25,193 bases of DNA, from NCBI GenBank assembly GCA_900543825.1, contig UQSR01000013.1, positions 1 through 25,193 of the forward strand, read 5' to 3'. Source of the DNA: an uncultured Mycoplasmatota bacterium. GTDB lineage: Bacteria; Bacillota_I; Bacilli_A; RF39; UBA660. Below the pieces are notes generated by a model. That model saw only the letters and a list, made by a program, of their open reading frames with translations. It was not told the DNA's origin and ran no database searches. A program made the position numbers and the translations under genes. Shown piece after piece: positions 14,405 through 21,846 of the stretch (position 1 is the stretch's first letter; every line of letters begins with the position of its first letter).

Positions 14405-14726
14405 TATTGAAAATCTTTTCACTGAAATAAATAATTCTAATGAATATAAAGAATATATAAATATATTAAATATATTAAAAGAAAATAAAGAAGTAAATAA
14501 TCTCATTGAAGAAATAAAATCTTTAGAAAAAAAAGCTACTAAGCTAGAATATGAAAAGAATAAAGAATATATAGAAATAGACAAACAAATAGAAGAAAAA
14601 ACAAAAGTACTAAATAGTAACAAAGAGTACCAAGAATATTTATCAAAATTAAAAGCATTCAATAATACACTTCTAGCATCATCATCTTTATTAGATGAAT
14701 ACATAGAAGAAAAAGTATCAATCTAA
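14391..14726 (+). CDS. YlbF/YmcA-family (RicA/RicF-like) protein, short, without cysteines
   Basis: 111 residues, almost all charged alpha-helix, with the family pattern of SNEYKEYINILNILKENKEV then a coiled coil and NSNKEYQEYLSKLKAFN. In B. subtilis YmcA (RicA), YlbF (RicF) and YaaT form a complex that promotes RNase Y-dependent mRNA maturation, biofilm formation and competence, and RicA and RicF carry Fe-S cluster cysteines. This protein has no Cys at all and lacks the C-terminal extension, so such a cluster is not expected. The start is GTG at 14391, with AAGGAG 9 nt upstream inside miaB. The miaB-ymcA neighbourhood matches B. subtilis, where cotE follows. Confidence 0.7.
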   Translation: MIESSIENLFTEINNSNEYKEYINILNILKENKEVNNLIEEIKSLEKKATKLEYEKNKEYIEIDKQIEEKTKVLNSNKEYQEYLSKLKAFNNTLLASSSLLDEYIEEKVSI

Positions 14727-14750
14727 AATAAAAATATGACATGATATAAC

Positions 14751-14778
14751 AAAAGAGTTATCATTTGATAACTCTTTT
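14751..14778. terminator. Bidirectional terminator between the ylbF-like gene and pilB
   Basis: A 13-bp perfect inverted repeat (14751-14763 with 14766-14778) with A-runs on the left and T-runs on the right, so it works in both directions. The stop codon of the minus-strand ATPase overlaps its end. Confidence 0.85.
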
Positions 14779-16081
14779 ACTTAACACCAAAATCTTCATC
14801 TTCTACTTCAATAAGTTTTAATATTTCATCAGTAGTAGTAAAACCAGCTAATACCTTAAATAACCCATCTTGAAGCATAGTAATAACATCTTTATTATAT
14901 ACAAGTTTTCTTAGTTCTTCTTTTCTCATACCAGCAGATATAGCATCCCTAATATCTTGATTAATCAAAAGAACTTCTTGAATAGCAATTCTACCATGAT
15001 AACCATGATTACAATTAGGACATCCTGAAGGATTAGCTTCAAATACTTCAGTTACATCAATACCCAAAACAGTTTTAAATAAATTCTTCTCAGTAACAGT
15101 AACAGCCCTTTTAATCTTACATTTATCACATAACTTTCTAGCAAGTTTCTGAGATACAATACCAGTTAAAGCAGAAGCAAGTAAATATCTCTCAACATCC
15201 ATATCAAGAAGTCTTTCTATAGTATTAAGAGAATTATTAGTATGTATAGTAGATAATACCAAGTGACCAGTAATAGAAGCTCTAACAGCAATTTTAGCAG
15301 TTTCAGAATCCCTTATCTCACCAATCATAATAATATTAGGATCTTGTCTTAAAATACTTCTTAATACAGTAGCAAAATCAAGACCAATATCACTATTAAC
15401 CTGTACCTGATTAACTCCTTTAATATCCATTTCTATTGGATCTTCAACAGTAATCAAATTAGATCCTTCAGTATTTAGCTTCTGTAAAAAAGAATATAAG
15501 GTAGTAGATTTACCAGTACCAGTAGCACCAGTAACTAATATAATACCATTAGGAAAATTAAGCATCTTAAGAACCTTATTATAATTAGTTTCACTAAAAC
15601 ACAAATATTCAATACCTTTAAGACTCATAGAATAATCCATAATTCTTATAACAATCTTTTCTCCTCTTTTAGTAGGTAAAGAAGAAACACGCATATCCAA
15701 ATCTTTACCATTCATTTTGTCTTTAATAGCACCATCTTGAGGAAGTCTAGTCTCAGTAATATTCATACCAGCCATTATCTTAATTCTAGTAGTAATATTC
15801 TGCTTAATCTCCATAGGTAAAAAGTAAAAATTATTTAAAACACCATCAATTCTATATCTAACAACAATACCATCATCAGTAGGATCAAAGTGAATATCAC
15901 TAGCACCCAAAGAAACACCATTAAGCAAAATAGTATTAACAGCATTAACAACAGGCATCTTAGTAAAATCAATATTCCTACTTTGATTATTAGTAGCCAT
16001 ATTATTACGTTGCATCATATTATTATTGTTAATATTATTAGCATTAGGATTAATCATTTGTGTTTGATTATTCTGTTGCAT
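14777..16081 (-). CDS. PilB/GspE-type secretion ATPase with Asn-rich N-terminus
   Basis: 434 residues. The ATPase core is complete: SLGASDIHFDP (N2 domain), Walker A GATGTGKST at 185-193, Asp box TVEDPIE at 211-217, Walker B IIMIGEIRD at 250-258, His box TGHLVLSTIHTN at 271-282, and a zinc-binding set C318, C321, C354, C357. Hexamers of this family power assembly of type IV pili, type II secretion or competence pseudopili. The usual N-terminal N1 domain is missing; instead the first 36 residues are mostly Asn, Met and Gln. GAGGGATATT precedes the start. It is divergent from two prepilin-like genes, which supports a pilus or competence role. The platform protein (PilC/ComGB) and prepilin peptidase are not in the window. 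Confidence 0.9.
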   Translation of the reverse strand: MQQNNQTQMINPNANNINNNNMMQRNNMATNNQSRNIDFTKMPVVNAVNTILLNGVSLGASDIHFDPTDDGIVVRYRIDGVLNNFYFLPMEIKQNITTRIKIMAGMNITETRLPQDGAIKDKMNGKDLDMRVSSLPTKRGEKIVIRIMDYSMSLKGIEYLCFSETNYNKVLKMLNFPNGIILVTGATGTGKSTTLYSFLQKLNTEGSNLITVEDPIEMDIKGVNQVQVNSDIGLDFATVLRSILRQDPNIIMIGEIRDSETAKIAVRASITGHLVLSTIHTNNSLNTIERLLDMDVERYLLASALTGIVSQKLARKLCDKCKIKRAVTVTEKNLFKTVLGIDVTEVFEANPSGCPNCNHGYHGRIAIQEVLLINQDIRDAISAGMRKEELRKLVYNKDVITMLQDGLFKVLAGFTTTDEILKLIEVEDEDFGVK

Positions 16082-16184
16082 AATATCCCTCTTTTCATTC
16101 TTTTTATTCCAAAAGACTAGATTTTATTCTATAAATATTATATAATATAATTAATTAAATAGCAATAGTAAAAAGGTGATAAAA

Positions 16185-16667
16185 TTGACGAAATTAGGAA
16201 GAAAAGGATTTATGTTAGCAGAAGTAGTAGTGGTATCCGCAGTAATATCTACAGTACTAGTAACAATGTATATAGCTATAAATAGAGTATCTTCTGCTTA
16301 TGAAACAAGAAATAGCTATTATGATATAGATGCTTTATTCTTCGCAGAAGAAATAAATGATCTTATTAAAGATAAAGAACTTCAAACAGATTCCAATTCC
16401 AAACTATCATTAGGGGACTTATCCACTGCATATCAAAATCAAGACTATTTAAACTATAAAGAAGCAAACGGCTATTACATTACACCATCAACACTAAATA
16501 ATACTATTGAAGGCAAACAAACCCTAAAAGATTTTATGTCTTACTTAAAAACCAAATTAAGTAATGATAATAACTATACATATATAATAGTATCAGAACT
16601 ATGTACTCATGATGACGATTGTCGTTACTATGCCTTAAAAGTAAAAGTAGGTGATAACAATGGTTAA
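16185..16667 (+). CDS. Type IV prepilin-like protein (pseudopilin)
   Basis: 160 residues. The leader MTKLGRKG ends in the Gly of a prepilin peptidase site, followed by FMLAEVVVVSAVISTVLVTMYIA with Glu at +5, then a hydrophobic helix and a soluble domain with CTHDDDCRYYALKVKVG, whose two Cys could form a disulfide. This is the class III (ComG-like) pattern of pilins and minor pseudopilins. The start is TTG at 16185; the GTG at 16176 lies within the GGTGAT ribosome-binding site, and the TTG start leaves a basic leader of normal length. The next gene overlaps it by 8 nt. It is divergent from the ATPase across a shared AT-rich promoter region. Confidence 0.8.
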   Translation: MTKLGRKGFMLAEVVVVSAVISTVLVTMYIAINRVSSAYETRNSYYDIDALFFAEEINDLIKDKELQTDSNSKLSLGDLSTAYQNQDYLNYKEANGYYITPSTLNNTIEGKQTLKDFMSYLKTKLSNDNNYTYIIVSELCTHDDDCRYYALKVKVGDNNG

Positions 16668-17154
16668 GTTAAATAAAAAAGGATATTTAGCCGTAGAAGT
16701 AATATTAGCTTCCGTAGTAGCAGTTTCTATAGCGGTATTCCTAATAGATCTAACAGTAAAAATGGTTAATAAAACTAATGATAACTATACAAATACCTTA
16801 TTTCTTACAGACAAAGCACTAATTACCAATCACCTTCGTAAAGAAATTAAACAAGATATACAAAGTAATGAAGGACTTAAATCCGCTGGTATTAAAAATG
16901 GTAGTTGTTATTTAGAATACAATAACGGTTCCGGCAAATGGATAAATATATCTAAAGATGAAGAAAATAGAGATGCAATTACTTATTCCCCAGGATACAG
17001 TAAAACAATAAATAAAGATATAAAATATAGCGATATTAATATAAAATGTACATTAGAAAATAACTATTTAATTATAAAAATAAATTTCGAAGATATATTT
17101 ACTACTAATAATAATAGAGATATTGAAATAGTATTATATAATTCGACAAAATAA
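16660..17154 (+). CDS. Second prepilin-like protein (pseudopilin)
   Basis: 164 residues. MVKLNKKG is followed by YLAVEVILASVVAVSIAVFL, again Gly at -1 and Glu at +5 before a single hydrophobic helix. The rest is a soluble domain of unrecognised sequence with two Cys (NGSCYLEY and IKCTLEN). The ATG at 16660 follows GTAGGTGATAAC, which lies inside the upstream gene, so the two are probably translationally coupled; the GTG at 16651 is part of that site. Position and size resemble the minor pseudopilins ComGF/ComGG, but the sequence does not settle which. Confidence 0.75.
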   Translation: MVKLNKKGYLAVEVILASVVAVSIAVFLIDLTVKMVNKTNDNYTNTLFLTDKALITNHLRKEIKQDIQSNEGLKSAGIKNGSCYLEYNNGSGKWINISKDEENRDAITYSPGYSKTINKDIKYSDINIKCTLENNYLIIKINFEDIFTTNNNRDIEIVLYNSTK

Positions 17155-17190
17155 TTAAAAATATAGGTATATACTATTTTTGGTGATAAA

Positions 17191-17655
17191 ATGAAAAAGA
17201 AAATCAAACAAATAGTAGTACCTATTTTTTTATCAGTATTATGTGGTTTTATATGTGGAAGACTAATGTTTAGCATTTATGAAGAAAAAGGTAAAAACAT
17301 TCTAGAATTAAATACCATATATTTACTTAAAGATAATTCATATAACGATTACGATAGTATGAAAGCAAGTAGTCTAAGTAATAACTATATATACTATGAA
17401 GACGAAGGAAAATATAATACTATTATTGCCATAACCAAAAATAAAGATAATATAGATAAAATAAAAAAAACATATAATAAAGAATTAACCATTATGGAAT
17501 ATCTATTAAAAGATGAAGAAATGAACAATAAATTAGAAGCATATGATTTAGAACTAACTAAAGCCCAAAAAGATGAAGATATAAAAGAAGTAATAAATAA
17601 AATGATAAACGTATATAAAGATAAAGAAGACGTAAAAATGATTAAAATTAGTTGA
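17191..17655 (+). CDS. Membrane-anchored protein of unknown function, possibly SPOR-like
   Basis: 154 residues: a short basic N-terminus, one transmembrane helix (about residues 8-27, VVPIFLSVLCGFICGRLMF), then an outside domain. The strand pattern around NTIYLLKDNSYNDYDSMKAS and NNYIYYEDEGKYNTIIAITKN faintly resembles a SPOR (peptidoglycan-binding) fold, but I cannot confirm it. The C-terminal half is Lys/Glu-rich and probably helical. GGTGAT precedes the ATG. It ends with TGA, the only TGA stop among the complete genes here, which overlaps the -35 of the tRNA promoter. It lies 36 nt after the second pilin gene and may share its transcript. Confidence 0.6.
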   Translation: MKKKIKQIVVPIFLSVLCGFICGRLMFSIYEEKGKNILELNTIYLLKDNSYNDYDSMKASSLSNNYIYYEDEGKYNTIIAITKNKDNIDKIKKTYNKELTIMEYLLKDEEMNNKLEAYDLELTKAQKDEDIKEVINKMINVYKDKEDVKMIKIS

Positions 17656-17680
17656 CAATTTATAATTTTTAATATAGAAT
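17652..17680 (+). promoter_or_regulatory. Promoter of tRNA-Ser
   Basis: Perfect TTGACA (17652-17657), a 17-nt spacer and TAGAAT (17675-17680), placed about 16 nt before the mature tRNA 5' end. It overlaps the stop codon of the preceding gene. Confidence 0.8.
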
Positions 17681-17695
17681 TATATATGTAGCAAC

Positions 17696-17786
17696 GGAGT
17701 AGTACTCAAGAGGCTGAAGAGGCGCCCCTGCTAAGGGTGTAGACCGGGAAACTGGTGCGAGAGTTCAAATCTCTCCTGCTCCGCCA
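17696..17786 (+). tRNA. tRNA-Ser (GCU)
   Basis: The acceptor GGAGTAG pairs with CTGCTCC (one G-U). The D arm is CTC/GAG, the anticodon loop CTGCTAA has GCT at 17730-17732, the long variable arm is ACCGG-GAAA-CTGGT (typical of serine tRNAs), the T loop is TTCAAAT, and CCA is encoded. It reads AGC and AGU serine codons. Confidence 0.96.
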
Positions 17787-17797
17787 TAATGAAAATC

Positions 17798-17816
17798 AAA
17801 CCCGAAAGGGTTTTTT
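17798..17816 (+). terminator. Terminator of tRNA-Ser
   Basis: AAACCC and GGGTTT enclose a GAAA tetraloop and run into six T. Confidence 0.85.
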
Positions 17817-17837
17817 CTTATATATGAAGGTGATATT

Positions 17838-19604
17838 ATGTTTAAAGAAGAATTATCGTTAGTACCACATTTACCAGGATGTTATCTTATGAAAAATAAA
17901 GATAACATCGTAATATATGTAGGCAAAAGTAAAAACTTAAAAAACAGATTAAGTTCTTATTTTAATAGAGAACATACAGGAAAAACAATGATGCTAGTAA
18001 GAGAAATAGATCATTTTGAATACATAGTTACCAATACAGAAATGGAAAGCCTATTATTAGAAATAAATCTAATAAAAAAATACACTCCCAAATATAATAT
18101 TTTATATAGAGATGATAAAAGCTATCCATATATAGAACTTACTGATGAAAAAGTACCAAGATTAAGAATAATAAGAAGAATAAACGTCAAAAAAATAAAA
18201 AACAATCTCTTTGGACCATATCCCAATGTTGGAGCAGCTCGCCGTGTAGTAGAAATACTAAATAGAGTTTATCCTCTAAGAAAATGTAATACCTATGAAA
18301 AAAGAGAATGTCTCTATTATCATATAGGGGAGTGTTTAGGTTATTGTACCAAAAACATAGATGAAGAAATAATAAAAGAAATGAAAACAGAAATAATATC
18401 ATTTCTTAATGGAAATACCAAAGTACTTACTAACAAATTAAAAGAAAAAATGAATAAATATTCCAATAATATGGAATACGAAAAAGCCTTAGAATATAAA
18501 GAACTATTAAATTACATAAATATAACTACCGAAAAACAAAAAGTAGATTTAGATGATAGAGTAAATATAGATGTAGTAGGTTATTATAGTAAAGATAATT
18601 ATATAAGTATCCAAATTCTCTTCATAAGAGGAGGAAAGCTATTAGATAGAAATAGAAATATCTTTCCTATGGTCGGCGATGAAGAAGAAGAACTATCTAA
18701 TTACTTATTAAATTTCTATAGTAAAAATGTATCAAATCCCAAAGAAATATTAGTACCAGATAACATTGATAATTCTACATTTAGTGAGTTATTTAATATA
18801 AAATTTATAACCCCAATAAAAGGAGAAAAGAAAAGAATATTATCTTTAGCGGAAGATAATGCTAGAATTTACTATGAAGAACAAATGACATATATCAAAA
18901 GAGACGAAGACAAAATAACTAATGCCCTAAACGAACTTAAAGAAAAATTAAATATCCCAAGTGCTGATCGAATAGAACTATTCGATAACTCAAATCTATT
19001 TGGTAGTTTTAATGTTTCAGGAATGGTTGTCTTCAAGATGGGAAAACCATCAAAAAATGATTATCGTAAGTATAAAATAACTAATGATGTAAATGACGAT
19101 TATGGAACAATGAAAGAAGTAATTTACAGAAGATATTTCAAAGTATTAAAAGAAAACTTAGAAATGCCAGATTTAATCATCGTAGATGGAGGTATCGGTC
19201 AAATAAATGTAGCTAGAGAAGTAATATCATCATTAGGATTAAAAATAGAAGTATGTGGCTTAAAAAAAGATGATACCCATAGTACCAATATGTTACTAGG
19301 CAAAGACCCATTAGAAGAAATAAAAATAGACAAACAAAGTGATTTATTTCTATTACTTACTAAGATGCAAGATGAAGTTCATAATTTTACAATTAGTTAT
19401 CATAAAAACATTCGTAGTAAAGGAGCTCTATCTTCAGTATTAGATAATATCGAAGGAATAGGGGAAGTAAGAAAAAACAAATTATTAAAGAAATATAAAA
19501 CAATATCAAAAATGAAAGAAGCCCCTTTAGAAGAATTAGAAGAAATACTACCTAAAGATATAGCTGTTTCATTTAAAGATTTCCTAGAAGAATATGATAA
19601 ATAA
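17838..19604 (+). CDS. uvrC: UvrABC system protein C
   Basis: Excinuclease subunit of 588 residues that makes both incisions around DNA lesions after UvrA/UvrB recognition. The N-terminal GIY-YIG nuclease has LPGCYLMKNKDNIVIYVGKS (3' incision), a UvrB-binding UVR segment lies near NKYSNNMEYEKALEYKELL, and the RNase H-like nuclease (5' incision) spans ELFDNSNLFGSFNVSGMVVF to PDLIIVDGGIGQINVA and QDEVHNFTISYH. A helix-hairpin-helix pair (SVLDNIEGIGEVRKNKLL) closes the protein. Length and motifs are normal. GGTGATATT precedes the ATG. It is separated from the tRNA by a terminator, and no strong promoter is visible in the 20-nt gap, so readthrough or a weak promoter is likely. Confidence 0.97.
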   Translation: MFKEELSLVPHLPGCYLMKNKDNIVIYVGKSKNLKNRLSSYFNREHTGKTMMLVREIDHFEYIVTNTEMESLLLEINLIKKYTPKYNILYRDDKSYPYIELTDEKVPRLRIIRRINVKKIKNNLFGPYPNVGAARRVVEILNRVYPLRKCNTYEKRECLYYHIGECLGYCTKNIDEEIIKEMKTEIISFLNGNTKVLTNKLKEKMNKYSNNMEYEKALEYKELLNYINITTEKQKVDLDDRVNIDVVGYYSKDNYISIQILFIRGGKLLDRNRNIFPMVGDEEEELSNYLLNFYSKNVSNPKEILVPDNIDNSTFSELFNIKFITPIKGEKKRILSLAEDNARIYYEEQMTYIKRDEDKITNALNELKEKLNIPSADRIELFDNSNLFGSFNVSGMVVFKMGKPSKNDYRKYKITNDVNDDYGTMKEVIYRRYFKVLKENLEMPDLIIVDGGIGQINVAREVISSLGLKIEVCGLKKDDTHSTNMLLGKDPLEEIKIDKQSDLFLLLTKMQDEVHNFTISYHKNIRSKGALSSVLDNIEGIGEVRKNKLLKKYKTISKMKEAPLEELEEILPKDIAVSFKDFLEEYDK

Positions 19605-19629
19605 ATAGAATAGTCAATAGATACCATTT

Positions 19630-19667
19630 TTTAATAAAATAGTAATATGTATTAAAATTTTATTAAA
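19630..19667. repeat. AT-only inverted repeat after uvrC
   Basis: TTTAATAAAAT (19630-19640) and ATTTTATTAAA (19657-19667) are perfect complements across a 16-nt loop. No T-run follows on either strand, so it is not a clear terminator, but no other uvrC terminator was found. Confidence 0.4.
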
Positions 19668-19693
19668 AAAATAAGGAAAAAACTCCTAAAATA

Positions 19694-19722
19694 TTGACAA
19701 AATCATAAAATGATAGTACAAT
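19694..19722 (+). promoter_or_regulatory. Promoter of rplM-rpsI
   Basis: TTGACA (19694-19699), a 17-nt spacer and TACAAT (19717-19722). Expected initiation near 19729 gives a leader of about 85 nt. Confidence 0.85.
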
Positions 19723-19728
19723 CATAAT

Positions 19729-19813
19729 CGGTACATTTTGTTGGAGAATATTAGGTATTGGGACCACTTAATATTCAAAAACTAACTTATAAATAAAAGA
19801 AGGAGAATAAAAA
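19729..19813 (+). promoter_or_regulatory. L13-type leader of rplM
   Basis: The leader contains an 8-bp perfect stem (GAATATTA 19746-19753 with TAATATTC 19769-19776) whose apical part holds GGTATTGGGACC. Low-GC Gram-positives carry an autoregulatory L13 leader at this place. The position and the compact hairpin fit; the match to the consensus was not computed. Confidence 0.55.
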
Positions 19814-20257
19814 ATGAAAAACACATTTATGCAATCAAAAGAAACAGTTGTAAGAGACTGGTATGTAATTGATGCAACAGATATGCCTCTAGGTAGAGTA
19901 GCTAGTAAAGCTGCTACAATGTTAAGAGGAAAACACAAAGTTACATATACACCACATGTTGACTGTGGCGATAACATTATTATTATCAATGCAGACAAAG
20001 TAGCATTAACAGGAAACAAATTAGAAAATAAGATGTATTATGACCATTCAAGATATGTTGGAGGTCTAAGAGAAAGAACTGCTAAAGAAATGAAAGAAAA
20101 TTATCCAGTAGAAATGGTAGAAAGAGCAGTAAAAGGAATGCTTCCTCATAACAGATTAGGAAGACAAATGTATAAGAAATTATTCGTATACGCTGGAAAT
20201 GAACATCCACATACAGCACAAAAACCAAAAGTAGTAGATATGGGAGGTAATAAATAA
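19814..20257 (+). CDS. rplM: 50S ribosomal protein uL13
   Basis: 147 residues with the family segments RDWYVIDATDMPLGRVAS, TPHVDCGDNIIIINADKVAL and GMLPHNRLGRQMYKKLFVYAG. An early-assembling large-subunit protein. AGAAGGAG lies 8 nt before the ATG. The last base of its TAA is the first base of the rpsI ATG, so the two genes are translationally coupled. It likely represses its own operon through the upstream leader. Confidence 0.97.
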   Translation: MKNTFMQSKETVVRDWYVIDATDMPLGRVASKAATMLRGKHKVTYTPHVDCGDNIIIINADKVALTGNKLENKMYYDHSRYVGGLRERTAKEMKENYPVEMVERAVKGMLPHNRLGRQMYKKLFVYAGNEHPHTAQKPKVVDMGGNK

Positions 20258-20676
20258 TGGCTAAAGAAAAAAGAAGTTTCTATGGAACTGGTAGAAGAAA
20301 AGGTTCAGTAGCAAAAGTTACATTAACTCCAGGTACTGGTAAAATAACTGTAAATGGAAAAGACGTTCATGAATATATGCCTTATGAAGTATTAGTAATG
20401 GACTTAAAACAACCATTAGTAGTAACTAAAAATGAAACTACATTCGATGTAAATGCTAGTGTATCAGGAGGAGGTTTCTCAGGACAAACAGGAGCAATCA
20501 GACTTGGTATTACAAGAGCATTACTAGAATACGATGCAGGTAATGAAGCAAATGAAGACTCATACAGAAAAACACTTAAAGCAAATGGATTTATAACTAG
20601 AGATCCAAGAGTTAAAGAAAGAAAGAAATATGGTCTTAAAGGTGCCAGAAGAGCTCCACAATTCTCTAAGAGATAA
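20257..20676 (+). CDS. rpsI: 30S ribosomal protein uS9
   Basis: 139 residues with FYGTGRRKGSVAKVTLTPG, ALLEYDA and the invariant C-terminus KKYGLKGARRAPQFSKR, whose last Arg contacts P-site tRNA. The N-terminus (MAKEKRSFYGTG) is slightly extended. The start overlaps the rplM stop by one base, and GGGAGG lies upstream inside rplM. Second and last gene of the operon. Confidence 0.97.
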   Translation: MAKEKRSFYGTGRRKGSVAKVTLTPGTGKITVNGKDVHEYMPYEVLVMDLKQPLVVTKNETTFDVNASVSGGGFSGQTGAIRLGITRALLEYDAGNEANEDSYRKTLKANGFITRDPRVKERKKYGLKGARRAPQFSKR

Positions 20677-20684
20677 TATAATAG

Positions 20685-20710
20685 AAGTTACAGTCACTGT
20701 AACTTTTTTT
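20685..20710 (+). terminator. Terminator of rplM-rpsI
   Basis: AAGTTACAG (20685-20693) pairs with CTGTAACTT (20697-20705) across a TCA loop, followed by seven T. Its stem closely resembles the terminator at 21723. Confidence 0.9.
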
Positions 20711-20767
20711 ATATAAGATATAATTTACTATTTTATAATTAAAATAATATTAAAATCTAGCTTTATA

Positions 20768-20776
20768 TGATATAAT
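20768..20776 (+). promoter_or_regulatory. Extended -10 promoter of the 20796 gene
   Basis: TGA then TATAAT (20771-20776). Initiation near 20783 gives a leader of about 13 nt. An in-frame ATG at 20775 overlaps this box and is therefore not the start. Confidence 0.6.
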
Positions 20777-20795
20777 GAACATAGGAAGTGATAAA

Positions 20796-21707
20796 ATGGA
20801 TAATGAAAGAATGATTAAACTACAACACTTTTTTTCAGTAGATGTTAAGATAAAAAAAGAACTATTTGACATTGCTCCACAGTCTCTAGATGGGTATATG
20901 GATGAAGTATCAGTTAGTAAATATACAGATAAATTAAATGATTCACTTATATATATATTTAATGAATTAAAATGTGTTACCTTAGATATATTTGGAAAAG
21001 ACTCACATGTCTTCAAAAGAATATGCTTGTTAGAAAAAAATACAATGGAAAGTTTTTATAACTGTGGTTTTGATATAAATAAATTAAAATCATTTTATCA
21101 AAAATATATAAGTAATATGGATCCAGCATTTATAGATAATGTAAAAAATAAATGTGTTGGGTATGCCTTTAGCGGTACTAGTCCTATAGAAACAGCATTA
21201 TCAATAAATGAAATATTACATTTCATTCATTCATATATCGTTAATAATGAAAAAATATTACAATCATTACCATTATTAAATGAGAAAAATAACAATTATA
21301 ATTACCCTATAAGTTTAAGAGGTATTAAAAATCCTATGTTTGAACAAATATTTAAAATGTTTCCAAATGATTTAGATTGTGGATGGACTGATATGGTGGC
21401 CATAAATGATAAAAAACTAATAATAATGGTTAGAGATAGGGGACATGCTTTGACAATAGAAGTTACATTAAATAATAATATAGCTAGAATTGAATATTTT
21501 ATTCCTAAACTTTGTAATATTGAAATGATTAATAATTTACCTGGTGTTAATAAAGTAAATAAAAATAGTATTGGAGCTACTGGCGTTATAGAAACACCTA
21601 TAAACACTTTACCAGGAGTATTATTTGATTTTATTTCTAAAGTTCCTACTGATTACGATATGGTTATTAATTTTGAAGAAACAAAAAGTAATAGAAGAGG
21701 TATTTAA
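20796..21707 (+). CDS. Hypothetical protein, unrecognised
   Basis: 303 residues, no signal peptide and no transmembrane helix. I do not recognise any family. An N-terminal half rich in helices (residues about 30-150, with Cys and Phe scattered) is followed by a more strand-like C-terminal half containing DLDCGWTDMVAINDKKLIIMVRDRGHALTIEV with a conserved-looking W-T-D and R-D-R-G-H, then IGATGVIETPINTLPGVLF. The start at 20796 follows GGAAGTGAT. The gene stands alone between two terminators with nearly identical stems, downstream of rpsI and upstream of ppdK. Codon use looks like that of its neighbours. Confidence 0.7.
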   Translation: MDNERMIKLQHFFSVDVKIKKELFDIAPQSLDGYMDEVSVSKYTDKLNDSLIYIFNELKCVTLDIFGKDSHVFKRICLLEKNTMESFYNCGFDINKLKSFYQKYISNMDPAFIDNVKNKCVGYAFSGTSPIETALSINEILHFIHSYIVNNEKILQSLPLLNEKNNNYNYPISLRGIKNPMFEQIFKMFPNDLDCGWTDMVAINDKKLIIMVRDRGHALTIEVTLNNNIARIEYFIPKLCNIEMINNLPGVNKVNKNSIGATGVIETPINTLPGVLFDFISKVPTDYDMVINFEETKSNRRGI

Positions 21708-21722
21708 TTACAAAAGTTATGT

Positions 21723-21750
21723 AAGTTACATTTATTGTAACTTCTTTTTT
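21723..21750 (+). terminator. Terminator of the 20796 gene
   Basis: AAGTTACA (21723-21730) pairs with TGTAACTT (21736-21743), loop TTTAT, then C and six T. The stem is shared with the rpsI terminator. Confidence 0.85.
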
Positions 21751-21793
21751 AATATAAAAGTGTCAAAAAATAAGTAAAAAAATAAGTACTTTC

Positions 21794-21822
21794 TTTACAT
21801 TTAATTATGTTTCTGCTATGAT
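21794..21822 (+). promoter_or_regulatory. Promoter of ppdK
   Basis: TTTACA (21794-21799), a 17-nt spacer ending in TGC, and TATGAT (21817-21822). The leader is about 18 nt and includes AAGGAGAG. Confidence 0.75.
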
Positions 21823-21846
21823 TAAAAAGTAAGGAGAGTTGATAAT

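Noticed and set aside
17191..17690. Possible use of TGA as Trp (mycoplasma code), since one gene ends in TGA
   Set aside because: Trp is encoded by TGG throughout and long housekeeping frames never need TGA. Reading TGA through at 17653 would add only a few codons inside the tRNA promoter.
19630..19667. AT-rich inverted repeat as the uvrC terminator
   Set aside because: It contains only A and T pairs, has a 16-nt loop and no U-tract on either strand. Kept only as a low-confidence repeat.
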